Shown one piece after another: positions 20,826-31,813 of a stretch of DNA of 64,000 bases (position 1 is the first letter of the stretch; each line of letters begins with the position of its first letter). This DNA comes from Proales similis (lineage: Eukaryota; Rotifera; Eurotatoria; Ploima; Proalidae). The notes under the pieces were generated by a model that saw only the letters and a program-made list of their open reading frames with translations, did not search any database and was not told the DNA's origin. Where the stretch lies: the NCBI GenBank assembly GCA_019059635.1, contig JAGVRJ010000006.1, forward strand, positions 372,001-436,000, written 5' to 3'. The position numbers and the translations under genes are program-made.

Positions 20826-22847
20826 ATGACGATCGAAGGCGAGACGCGAGCGGATGACGATAAATCGAGACTGACCGAGGCGAGCAAATTGACGTCGGAC
20901 GAAGGCGAGCCGGACGATGGCGAGGACGCGAGCACCGTGATCGAAGAGAGTCCGAACGGCCGCTGGTCCAAACTCGACTCTGAAATATCGATTCAGCGCC
21001 TGTTTGACTTTGATTCGACTCACATCGGCATAGACACTGACAAGGGATACGAGGTCGCCTGGAACGAGATGAAATTCGTGCACGGCTCGAGCCGCAATCG
21101 CTTCGAGAGCAAGCAAGCACTGCAGGCCATATTCGAGCGGCTCAAGACGCTTCTCACCTTCCTGATCGAGCTGGAGCACGCCAACATTCTCAAGTTCTAC
21201 GACTTTTGGTTCGTCAACGTGAACGAGACGGACGGCAAGCTGGTGGTGATCACCGAGTACAGCACGGCCGGCTCGATCCGCAAGGTGCTGGAGAGCGCGC
21301 GCAAGAACAGCGTCAAGACGGAGATATTCCAGCGCTGGCTCAACCAGATAATCAGCTCGGTGCGCTACTTGCACGGCGAGAAGGTGTGCATTTTCCAAGG
21401 CCATTTGGACACAGAGAGCATATTCATCCAGAACAGCGGCGTGATCAAGCTCACGCCCACACTCTTGAACCTGAACGGCTTGTGCGAGTACACGGCCGGC
21501 GGCTATCTGCAGAGCTCGTCGCTCAGCAAGAAATCGGCGTTCGAGCTCATCAAGCTAAACGAAGAGGCCACTCTCAACGATCTGCACGCAATTGGACGCC
21601 TCGCCTACTCAATATTCGCCTCGCATCACAAGTACCGGGCGTCGCAGTCGCCGACCAGCAAGCGGCCCTCACAGTCGCCCATCGACTGGTCGAGCAATCT
21701 GCTCCGGGTCGAAGAGAACGCGGAGATGATCGACTCGTTGAGCTTCATCGAGGACGAGCTCCAGCGCGACTTTGTCCTCACCTGTCTAAGTGCGCGCTCA
21801 GAGGCCGACATGGACTCGATCTGGTTTCATCCGTTCATAAATTGTATATACAGCCTCAAGGTGCTCAGCGTGTTCCGGGTGCTCACCTACTTTCAGGACA
21901 ACAAGCCGAACGAGGCCGATCTCAGCGACGGCTACGAGTCGCAGCTTCTGTCCGAGCACGATGTTAGATCGCCGCCGCCGCTCATTGACACCCAACTGCC
22001 ATCTCCCGCAGGAGAGACAAGTCGCACTGCTTTTGACCTCGACCCTCAATCGGCAGCCACAACCGAGCAACAGCAGCCGCCACATCAGCAGTCGCACAGC
22101 TGCAAAACTCAGCCGACAGGCAGCAAGGCCGAAAAGAGGAAAATCTCGCTCACATTTCTGACCAACTGCAGCAACCTGAAGATACCGCAGCACTTTTTCG
22201 GCATTCTGGAGGACATCCGCTCTGGCCTGTATCCTCGCTTGTTCAAGCAGACGTGTCTGGACGAGTTCGGCCTGAGAAGCTACGACTTGAAGTCGCTGGC
22301 GAGCAACAGCTGCCTCGACTTTGTCATGCAGCATCAGCAAATGCTCGAAGTGCGCCGTTCGTTCAGCGACTCGGGCATAGAACAGACGAGCAGCGACGAT
22401 CTCGACTTGGCGGTCGGCACCTCGCCAGGCCAAGAGGCGATTGAAAACAACGACCTGCTGCGAAGCCTTAGTCACATCCAGGCGGAGAACCGACGCCTCG
22501 AGGCCGAGTACTGTGTAATTAAGCGCTGTCTCGACGAGCATCGCAGCGACTCTATCGAACTCACCATAAACCTGATGTTCAGCGGCAACCTCGGCCGCTC
22601 GCTAAAATGCTATTTTCCCAACGATTTCATCACCTACTTTCAAATGGAGCAAGACTCGAGTCTAATGCACCCGCACGATGTGCCCACCAGCGTGTTCGAA
22701 GAAAATCCGTCCGAGATCAAAATTGAGAACATTTGCATTCACTTGGCCAACGAACTAATCGACTACGGCCTGTTGAACGCCAAAGATCGCTCGTCCGTGA
22801 CCGCGCTTTTGTTCAAGACAATTAGGCAATACCTGAACGAAGTGTGA
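20826..22847 (+). CDS. NRBP1: Nuclear receptor-binding protein, pseudokinase
   Basis: A single-exon frame of 673 residues, compared with about 535 in vertebrate NRBP1. It opens with an acidic tail leading into ESPNGRWSK, a family signature. The pseudokinase region spans about 55-345 and contains EVAWNEMKF, LEHANILKFYDFW, VVITEYSTAGS, RYLHGEKVCIFQGHL and IFIQNSGVIKL. The catalytic HRD and DFG are not preserved, as is typical of NRBPs. A low-complexity Ser/Gln-rich insert (about 375-430) is followed by a segment like the family's FLEDVRNGIYP (here GILEDIRSGLYPRLF), and the end resembles the NRBP tail (ELIDYGLLNAKDRSSVTALL). NRBPs act in vesicle trafficking and as substrate receptors for Elongin BC ubiquitin ligases. 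The start is the first ATG of the frame. Confidence 0.93.
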   Translation: MTIEGETRADDDKSRLTEASKLTSDEGEPDDGEDASTVIEESPNGRWSKLDSEISIQRLFDFDSTHIGIDTDKGYEVAWNEMKFVHGSSRNRFESKQALQAIFERLKTLLTFLIELEHANILKFYDFWFVNVNETDGKLVVITEYSTAGSIRKVLESARKNSVKTEIFQRWLNQIISSVRYLHGEKVCIFQGHLDTESIFIQNSGVIKLTPTLLNLNGLCEYTAGGYLQSSSLSKKSAFELIKLNEEATLNDLHAIGRLAYSIFASHHKYRASQSPTSKRPSQSPIDWSSNLLRVEENAEMIDSLSFIEDELQRDFVLTCLSARSEADMDSIWFHPFINCIYSLKVLSVFRVLTYFQDNKPNEADLSDGYESQLLSEHDVRSPPPLIDTQLPSPAGETSRTAFDLDPQSAATTEQQQPPHQQSHSCKTQPTGSKAEKRKISLTFLTNCSNLKIPQHFFGILEDIRSGLYPRLFKQTCLDEFGLRSYDLKSLASNSCLDFVMQHQQMLEVRRSFSDSGIEQTSSDDLDLAVGTSPGQEAIENNDLLRSLSHIQAENRRLEAEYCVIKRCLDEHRSDSIELTINLMFSGNLGRSLKCYFPNDFITYFQMEQDSSLMHPHDVPTSVFEENPSEIKIENICIHLANELIDYGLLNAKDRSSVTALLFKTIRQYLNEV

Positions 22848-23292
22848 GCTCATCAGCCCAGCTCGTCTGACACCTGTCATCATCATCATCTACGTGGCCT
22901 TGTACTCTTGATTGCAAGCACCTATCCGCTTGCCGCTCACCCTGATAAGCACTCTCTCTCTCTCTCTCTGGTCCCTCACAACCCGGGTGACTCGTCTCTC
23001 GTTTAGAAATCGGTGATCAATTACATTTGTCCGTTTTTCTTTTTCTTCGTCGATTTTTCACCCCCTTCTCCCTTGTCCCGCTCGCCCGATGTGAGAGTCT
23101 GCTAAATTATTTTGCTCGCTCGTTACCAGGTGAATAAAAGCCTTTGTTCGCTAATTCGGTGCCCTTTCGGTTTAAGACGATCGCTAAAAAGATTTATTGA
23201 CTTGATTTCTAGAAATTGCTGCAAAAATCATAAACTTGCTCGCGCTCGTCTTGGAAATCGCCGTGCGCTGGCTATTTAAAGCAAATTAGAAT
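22848..23292. other. NRBP 3' UTR and convergent spacer
   Basis: About 445 bases between two convergent genes. A plus-strand AATAAA at 23133-23138 is a good poly(A) signal for the NRBP gene. A (CT)n run lies at about 22952-22970. No coding exon is seen. Confidence 0.7.
23133..23138 (+). terminator. Poly(A) signal of NRBP gene
   Basis: A canonical AATAAA lies 286 bases after the NRBP stop. Confidence 0.65.
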
Positions 23293-24331
23293 TCAAATGT
23301 CGACCAGCAAATCTGACTGTGCTTGTTGTGGCTGCTGCTGCTGTTTAGTTGGAAGCTCGATCCGAGGCAGCTGCTGACTAGAGACGCAGTTGAGCCAGAA
23401 ATTCAAGCAGCCAAGGTGGTAGCTGCATTCGCTGAGACTGATCAGCTGATCGCTGTCTAGAGAATGAGTGCACATGTGACACGTGATTGACGAGCCGTCC
23501 GCGCTCTGGTCATCGAGCTCGGCGGGCATTTCTAGCCCGCTGGCGTTCTTAATGCGTCTGAACAGCGAGTCGATTTGCTGCTTTAGGCCGTTGTCCAAAT
23601 GGAGCCGAGCACGAGGCCCGTATCTGTTCGAGGCGGTCAGAACCCGAGCGAATACTCGATAGGTCTCGTCGATGCCTTCTCAACCGCAACAATCAGTCTG
23701 GTCCGGTTTCACGTTTCGCACATCAGCAATCACTTACACGAGTCGTACTGCCTCAGCTGCGCTGTTTGGAACACAGCCGGGTCGAGCTGAGCTCTGGCCT
23801 CGAACTCGCTCGCAATCGACTCGTACAACTGCCGCAGTGAGATGAACGTCCGATGCCAAACTGTGAACTCGTCTCTTAGCATCTAAAAGTCCCGAAAATG
23901 AACGTTTGGAGTGAAAACTGCGACCGGAAAAGATCACTTGCCTCCATTTTGCTTTCAACTTTGCCCTGTGGCTGCTTGGGCCCGTCAAATATTTGCTCGA
24001 AAGCGCTCCAATTGTCGTCGGCGGCGGCGAAGATGGACGGCGAAGGCTGCTTGGGCTCTAGTCGACGACAATGACGGCTGTTGACACTAATGGAAGACAA
24101 TGGATCTCGTTTAGCCGAGCTCGCTCTAGGCTCGGGCTTGGCCAGCTCCTGGTTTAGATCGAGAACGCATTTGAGCATGAACTCGTTCAAATCGACCTGC
24201 TGCGCTGCGTTGACATGCTCTGGCCGCGACTGCTTCTGCGCTTGACCAACGCGCTGCTTGTCGGCGTTGTGCGAGCCAAGCATCTGCGCCATCGGCCGTT
24301 CAGGCAGATTCGAGTGGGCGATCTGGTTCAT
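23293..24331 (-). CDS. Synergin-gamma-like protein, C-terminal region
   Basis: Three exons on the minus strand (23942-24331, 23738-23882, 23293-23675) give 305 residues. The C-terminus has a cysteine pair followed by a YHLGCLNFWLNCV block, close to the remembered end of synergin gamma (YHxxCxNFWINCV), an AP-1 clathrin-adaptor partner. DNWSAFEQIF in exon 1 resembles adaptor-ear binding motifs. The first intron has a GC donor (GAG then GCAAGT), the commonest non-canonical class; reading it gives uninterrupted homology-like sequence. The product is far shorter than vertebrate synergin gamma and shows no EH domain. Either upstream exons are missing from this model or the protein is reduced. An in-frame stop just upstream of the ATG at 24331 supports that start unless another exon joins. 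Confidence 0.6.
23936..23942 (-). other. GC-type splice donor
   Basis: The donor reads G|GCAAGT on the minus strand. A GT donor three bases later would shift the frame of the next exon, whereas GC keeps the frame. The consensus around it (AG|GCAAGT) is the usual one for GC-AG introns. Confidence 0.6.
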
Positions 24332-25555
24332 CGCTCGGTTACTTTGGCGCACCTATTCCCTGCTTGCTGCTGCTGCTGTGTTTGCTTGTTGCTCTTGCGT
24401 CGATCGGACTATTCCATTTGAAAGTGCACAGATTCACTTTTTTATGTCCTCTCGCGTTCAAATTCGACGGTCTGCATTCACTCGGCGATCAATTCCGCTT
24501 TCGCAGTCGATTCTTGTTCATAATTATTGCATTTTAATCCCGATTCCGGTTTGTGTCTCCGCTGCCACTGCCGCCAAATAAAATGTCTTTGCAGGCGAAC
24601 CACGTCTCTGTGCGTGCACTTGTCTTCTGGCCTGATGAGAGCAATTGCCCGACGACGAAAGTAAACACCAATTGCATTGCATTAAACCTCTCGCCGTCGC
24701 GCGAGCCTGACTGACTTGCTGCTCGCGGTCCAGCCGATTCTGGCTGCCAATCGCGTCTCGTTTTAGATTTAGTTTATTTCAAATTTGACTAATCGCGGCC
24801 TCTCTATTTACTCTTGGCGTGGAACAAGGATTTCTCTCTGCCGATCGTCTAATTGATTGTTTGAGAGCAAATCGCCGTTTGCTGTGTGCGTCTAATCAGG
24901 TTCTCTTGGTTGTTTGCTTCAATTAAACTTGATCGATTGAAAAGCCAAACAAGAAGCGGAAAGCGAGCAAATACAAACAGAACGCTGCCCGCATCAGCCA
25001 ACTTTATTAATCGGCGCAGAACATGATTTATTGGCTCGGCGCTTGCGTCACTCTGCTTCGGTGATTTATTTTTTTTTTCGCTTCACTTGACTGGCTCGGT
25101 TCTATTTTGAGCGCTGCTTGCAAGTGCACGCTCACTAATCCGACTTGATCAGGCCGATCGAGTGGAAAGCGGCTTGACGCAGGACCAGATTGGCTCTCAA
25201 TCAAACAACTATTAGCGCAGGGCGATTACTTGGCCACTTGGCCTCGCTGCCTCCTCACAGCTCTCTTGCCCTTGTTTGCCATCCGTCTCGTCTGGCTGGT
25301 TGTCTGTCCTGCTTGTCGCTACTCAACCGAGCGCAATTGAATCGGCAAGCGGCCAGAGGGGCAATATCGCCATTGGTGGCGGCTCTCGAGCTGTGCGGCC
25401 AAGATTTGCGGTGAGATTAGAGATAATGTGGGCCGAGCGATCGTTTACACGCTCTAGGGCCAGCTTATTAACTTGAAGCGAGCAGAAGAATGTCAAACCA
25501 GATGCCTTATTAATATGCTTTGTTTACTCGGCTCATGTGAGCAAAGCTTGTTGTT

Positions 25556-25577
25556 GATGATGATGATGATGATGATG
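25556..25577. repeat. (GAT)n trinucleotide repeat
   Basis: About seven GAT units are seen directly in intergenic DNA. Confidence 0.9.
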
Positions 25578-28500
25578 GAGCTCGGCCTATCGCATCGAGC
25601 GATCGCTGCCCGACCAAGAGAGCAGTCAGGCACTAGTCAGGCAGGCGAGCACGATCTAATTGGATGGGTTCTGTTGGCCGCGTTAGTTGCCTTACGAGGC
25701 GAGTTTTACAACGGAAATCAATCGAATGGCTAATCGAGCAGTCAGCAAATCTCGTTGTTCCGCTGCTGCTGCTGCTTGCCCTGCCTTTGCTGCTGATAAT
25801 AAAGCGAATGCAGCAGAAGCCACCGACGTTGATTAGTGCGTCCATGTGTCATTCGATTCAACAAGTTCAGACAGACAGATCAAATCATTGTGGCCCGCCT
25901 CTCCTCTTGGCGCTTTTCCTTTTCCTCTTTTGCGTCTCCTGAACCTTCTTCCGTTCCAGTTTGGCTCGCTTCATTTATCGCATCAAATCCTTTCTCTTCA
26001 ATTCCTTCTCTTTCTTCGTTCTGATCCTCCCTCAATCTGATCCTGCTCATTCTAGTCGTCGTCGATTTCCACACTCACTTATCCAATACTCATATCCGCA
26101 TCCAGTTCGGTCTGTCTAGAAGCGCCTAAAGCGCATTGAGTCGATCGAAATTAATTCGAATGGTCGACTTAGACGACGACGACGACAATTTGCATCGGCA
26201 AAGCCCATTTCTCGGTCAACAGGATATGAATTATTAATCAATCATCGAGTACTTTCGTTTTCATTTTAGGTAATTGTTTACTCGATTAATATTCATTGAA
26301 CTCGAAGAGAATGAAAGCAGGCGCCGACAAGGGACTGGCGCAAAGTGGAGGCCAAGAAGCAGCCGGAGGCAGCAGATCAGGCAAAACGAGTCGAATGTTA
26401 GACGCACAGGCCGATGGGATGGGAACAGCCGTTGATTGCACAGATCGGAACAATTTAATTGATTGCCGTGATCATCCGATCTGGCGCAATCAAGAGCCGA
26501 ATGCAAATACCAAGTCCACAGAGCCGATTAGAGCGATCGTTACGCCGATTGTGCAGCAAATCTCTTTCGTCTGTCAATAGACGGAAGCAATCACGCACAC
26601 TGTTTAATCGCCGCAGTGGCCGGTCAGCACTTATCTCGATGCTCATACACGCTGGCGCCGTTTGCTTCCACGGCCCTGTTTGCTTTCATCGGCGGCCAGA
26701 TCATCTCCTGATTGAACGACCAATTAGCTGACCGATCAATAGATCAACCTGCTCTCTGCTGCTGCGGCTGTTCAGACTCAACTCAACAGATGCCCATGCT
26801 GTCCCTCAGGTCTTTTCTACTCCCTGCCTGTCTGCCTCTCTCTCTCGCTCTTTGCAATATCGGATGCGCCTGTCCGCATGTGCGTTCGGCCTCGCTCTCT
26901 CCGAATTTCTGTTTGCTTGCAGGCGTCCGTGCTATTCGTTTCGCTCTCTCAAACAGACAGTTCGTGCCGATCAACAGAGCGCTCAATTGTTTGTGATCAA
27001 GTCGCGAAAAATGCGATCAGATGTTGATTTTGGCATTAACGACGACCGCCACCACCACCGACCACACGAGCAGCAGCAGCAGCATCACGAGCCGCACGAA
27101 GAATCGACAAAGAAACCAGCAACAAAAGCAGCGGCACAGAAAAAAGGCGAAACAAAGCGACGGCCAGATCGACACGGCCGCTTTAATGAATAATAGCATT
27201 TTGCGCCGCTGCAAGAATCGACGCTGCGTGACAAAGTGGTCCGCGCCGTTTAATCGTGTTCTAATGACGTCCGACAAGCACTTGCATGCCAGACGACGAC
27301 AACGTTTTATTGAGCGTGCAATCATGCAGAGCGGCTTTCGCCCCTTCTTCTTCTTCGCTGGTCTTCTTCTCCTGGCCGCTCGTATTCTTGTCCATCTTTG
27401 ATTGTCATTGTCGTCTGCGGCCCGTCAGCGCAGTGTCTCTCTATCACACTTTCACTCGTTCATTGACTCATCGAGTTGGCCGAATAGAAGCCCTGCTGCG
27501 GTTGTTGTGTTTTTGCCCTGACGTTGGGCCAATCGTCAAGTTGACAGGAGACTGCCGTCTGCTTCATCTTCAAGTCCAAGCACACTTGAGCCATTATCAC
27601 GTTCTAATGGAATCAATTAAGCGCCGAGAAAGTCGACCACAGTGGCATTTCATCAAGACGCCGGCCATTTCAGCTGGCCGCTTGTTCCTCCACTAATTCG
27701 GGCGCAAATCTTCGCCTATTCTTTGCCTCCGAATCTTCACGCCCGATTCGATCGACTTTTGAGATATTCTCAGCAAGCAAACACTGTTTAGCCCACTGAG
27801 TGCCTCCTGTTTAGTCTATTAGACAAGCAAGCAAATCAACACTGGCCCTGCTTGGTGTGAACGAGCCACTTTTCGGATGTGAGTGTCGATCGATCGACAA
27901 AGAGACTCGCATTCAAGCCAGCAGCAGAATTGAAAGCAGCAGCAGCAGAGAGCATTTGTTAGCAAACAATTCACAACCAATTCAATCGCTTTCGAACGGC
28001 AAACAATTTTCAATCGAGTCTCAATTCAACACCACTTGGCCTGTCTTTTATTTCTGCTTCGCGCTGCTGCTGCGACCGCCTCGTCACTTCTCTTGTTCTC
28101 GTTATCCGCCTCTCTGAGCTGCGACGCGTTGCTCGATACGGCCACTTGTGTTTTCCTGCTCACGGCCCCGTTTCTTCTGCTCGATCTAAACCAATTGTGC
28201 GCGTGCTTATTTTTAGCCCAGTTCGGACTCGGCGCTCATGAGAGCCGATTAAAACAGGAGGCGAACAACGCAAGAATATCGCAGCAGTGGACGAGTTGTT
28301 CGGTGAGCGCACAAGAGCCGCCGAGTCTAATGAGCAAACCGAGCGAGCTAATGCCAACGCTATTCTAAATCCAAACGGCCATTAACAATTAATTAGAAAT
28401 CGATTAAGCGTCAGCAAGCAGAATCATCGTCTCGTCCTTAAGCAGCAGCGAACAGGGCAATAAACCACCGAGCTGGTCCGAATCGGCAAATCTGGCCAAA

Positions 28501-29076
28501 TCATCAATATTTGCCGGTTATTAATCAAAAACCGCATCCACGCGCCCCTCTGCTGCCTTACCAGCCTGCCTGCCTGCCCGCCGCAATTGCAGTGGCCTCT
28601 CTTATCCGCCTCTTGGCGTCCTCCTCTTCTCGACGCTTTCCTCTTCTAATTGTTGCTTGCGCTCGCTTGCTTGCTTGCAAACACTCGTTTTTGCAAACAT
28701 GGTCCAGCCGATTAGCTTGTTTCAGCTGAATTCTGTGTGTTTCTCGATTTGCACCGATTGCACCATCAGCACGAACGTAATGATTAGCATGATCGCGCCC
28801 TCCATAATCAGCAGCTTTGTGTGCTGTCACTCTAGATTTCTGCGGCATTCACTTTCCGGCCCGAGCGGGTCGCAGGCAACTGTTTCGACGTTTGCCTCCA
28901 AAAGTCGATTCTCACACAGGCGGCGATTGCACTTGCATCCTTCGTCTCTATCGCTTCCCTTGTTTCCGCCTTCATTCTTCCCCTCTCTCTCTCTCTCTTG
29001 CCTCTGTTGCCGTTTTTCTCGTGTTTTGACGCTGCTGGCGGTGGTGGTAGTGTTGTTATTGTTGGTCTAGCGGCTC

Positions 29077-29100
29077 GTGTGTGTGTGTGCGCGCGCGTGC
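29077..29100. repeat. Alternating GT/GC run
   Basis: GT repeats pass into CGCGCG. Alternating purine-pyrimidine runs of this kind can adopt Z-DNA, which is an inference only. Confidence 0.8.
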
Positions 29101-29811
29101 AAGCGCCCGCTCTTTCAGAACGAGAAGAAGAAGAAGAATCGACGGCATGCTTCACCTGTCGTGTGGCTTTCTTTCCTTAGTTCCGCGTCATTACCAATTT
29201 GTTTGCATCACGTTCTTCTCGAGTTGTATGCCGTTCGTCACACGAAGCCTCCAAGCTTCTATTCAGCGTTCACCAGCCTGCGACGAGATTGGTTGTGCAA
29301 TCGTTAATTGCGCACCGATTTTCCTTTAAATCCGATCCTGAGCGACTTGTCGACGCGTTTGCACTCGTTTCAATTTCGACAATGCATGGGACCATGAAGA
29401 GAGGCTTCGCCCACTCGGCAATTAGCTTCTCACTCTATTGCTCGCGTCCGGCCTAATCATCTGAAACGAACGAGCGACTTGAAGAGGCCAACCTCAGTAA
29501 ACGGCTCAATTTGATTGAGTATTCGCCGATCAGCTCTAATCAGTCAATTTTTCGACGATTGCACAGGCAATTCTGCCTGATTGCGCACGCAAAGGCCTGC
29601 TTTGCTGAATTACGGCTGTCGACTGCCGAGCTGAGCATCGACTGGCTCTGCCTTGTGTCGCTGGCTGGGTGCGATTGCAGTTGATGAGCGCATCGGGCGT
29701 CTTATCGGCTCGGCTGCGTTCATTTTTATTTGCGTATCGTAAAATCGGCTCACTGTTGCCTTGTGCGCGTTTAGATGACTAACAGACTTGTGTGATCAGC
29801 GGCTGGCCAAC

Positions 29812-31813
29812 ATGGATCTCGTCTACTACATATCCAAACTGCAGACGAGCGTGTTTGCGCTCAGGAACGACGACGACTTTGCGGACAGGTTCGTTACTTG
29901 GCTGCGCTTCTCTCACTCGCTCGCTGTGCACAGTCTTAAATTGCGTCCAAAAGGTTGAACTATCGCTACACGGTGGCAATTCTGGTCACGTTCGCGGTGA
30001 TCGTTTCACATCGGCAGTTTAGCCGCAGCGGTGAGTCATTCTCTCTCTCTTTCTCAATCTCTCTTTGTCTGCGCGTGAGCTGAACTGAATCGTTGTCTTT
30101 TTGCTGAGAACAGTGATCAAGTGCTGGGTGCCGGCGTTCTTCACGCCCAACTACGAGACGTACGCCAACCAAGTGTGCTGGATCTACAACACGTACTACG
30201 TGAACCACACGAACGAGATGCCGGACTCGGACGACGACAGGCGCGCCTCGCAGATCAAGTACTATCAGTGGATTCCGTTCATCCTGCTGATCCAGGCGCT
30301 GTTTTTGTACATTCCGCGCATCATGTGGCGTCTATTGTCGTCGCGCGCAGGCCTCGACATGCGCGACCTGATCGAGGCAGCGCACTCGTACAAGTCGGTG
30401 GAGAAAATGCAGAACAAAGAGAAGATCATGGAGTACATGGTGCAGAACATTGACCAGTACGCGAGCAACCCGCGCCGCGGCAAGTCGCAGCACTCGCTGC
30501 TGCAGAAAGCGAAATACTTTGGCGAGTCGCTTTTCTGCGGCTCGGGCATCTACCTGGGCAACTACCTGGTCACCACCTACTTCTTCATCAAGGCGGTCTA
30601 CTTGATCAACTCGGTGGCGCAGTTCTTCATCATGAACGAGTTCCTAGGCAAGCAGTTCCACGAGCTCGGCCTCGACGTGCTCCGCTACCTCACCAACACT
30701 TACAGCATTGAGAACGCGCCCGAGTCGAGCTACTTTCCCAAGGTGGTCATGTGCGACTTTCACATCAGAGAGTTCGGCCACCCGAACTTTAGCCACCGCT
30801 ACACGATCCAGTGCGTCCTGCCCATCAACCTGTACAACCAGCAGATATTCACCTTCCTCTGGTTCTGGTTCCTCATTTTGTTCGTGGCCAACACCTGGTC
30901 GCTCTTTCAGTGGGTGAATCGAATGCTGCCCGCCGCCAGACGCAGATACGTCAACAAACGCCTCAACATGCTCAAGTACTTCAAAGAGCTCAATCAGTCG
31001 ACGTCGATTGTGCTCAAGTCAAAAGGTCTGTTTGGCAAGCGCAAGCTCGTCTCTCTCGAGGCCAAGCGTCAGAAGCGCATATTCATCGGCGAGTACCTCA
31101 AATTCGACGGCGTGTTCATCATTCGCATGATCAGCATGCTCACCTCGGAGATTATCGGCACAGAGCTGCTGCACGAGCTCTGGCACTGCCGCACCCAACT
31201 GAAGGACTGGGTCGAGTCCGTAGAGCAGAGCAGCGTGACATCGGCGCTGCCCGCTGCCCAGCAGCTGCCCATTTACAAAGGCGGCAAACAGCAAATGAGA
31301 CACGCCGTGATGAGAGTGCCTTTCAAGAGCCAGAGCATGCGCATTCGCGGCTCGTTCATGACCGCAGCGCAGACCAGCGATCCGCTGCTCAGGCGAAACA
31401 TTCGAGCCAACAACTTGCCAAGAAGCTCGAACGACTCGTGGCGCCGTGCAAGCAACAGAAGCGCCAATCAAGCCGCTCTAGTGCCCACTGGCGTGTCTGG
31501 CTCCAATTCGACAGCGGCTGTTTTTGCTTCTGCTGGCGCGTTCAAACCAAACAAACGCGTCTCGCTCTCTGAGTCGATGCGCTCCAATTCGCAGACGAAA
31601 CAGCCGCCTGAGCAGCAGCAGCAGCAATCCCAGGACCAGGCGCCTCGTCAACAGACCATCATGCGGCAGCTCTCGATCGAATCTGACTGCTCGCGGCCCA
31701 GTCAGGGAAGAATGAAAAAGGTTGCGTTCGTTGCCTCGACCATAGACAACGAGTATCAGACAAATTTCGATGATCTCAACAGTGAGTCATTGTTCAGCGA
31801 CCTAACCAAATAG
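29812..31813 (+). CDS. Innexin, gap junction channel subunit
   Basis: Exons 29812-29888, 29954-30030 and 30114-31813 give 617 residues. Innexins form protostome gap junctions and hemichannels. Four membrane segments are visible: about 34-48 (YTVAILVTFAVIV), about 100-121 beginning YYQWIPFILL, about 202-224 (YLVTTYFFIKAVYLI) and about 295-316 (FTFLWFWFLILFVAN). YYQW is the innexin signature. The first extracellular loop has CWVPAFF and QVCW, the second has VVMCDF and IQC, giving two cysteines per loop as the family requires. The C-terminal tail of about 300 residues is long, basic and Ser/Gln-rich and probably cytoplasmic. The ATG at 29812 starts MDLVYYISKLQ, a normal innexin N-terminus. The introns are 65 and 83 bases. 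Confidence 0.95.

Larger units (their letters stand above)
24332..29811. other. Gene-poor interval upstream of innexin
   Basis: About 5.5 kb with no coding exon I can support. It has many short frames of biased composition, a (GAT)n tract at about 25556-25577, poly-purine and CAG clusters near 27070-27150, and a GT/GC alternating run at about 29077-29100. It probably contains regulatory DNA and perhaps non-coding 5' exons of the innexin gene. Confidence 0.55.

Noticed and set aside
20697-21404. 235-residue minus-strand frame opposite the NRBP gene
   Set aside because: Antisense shadow of a well-supported pseudokinase frame, with no family resemblance of its own.
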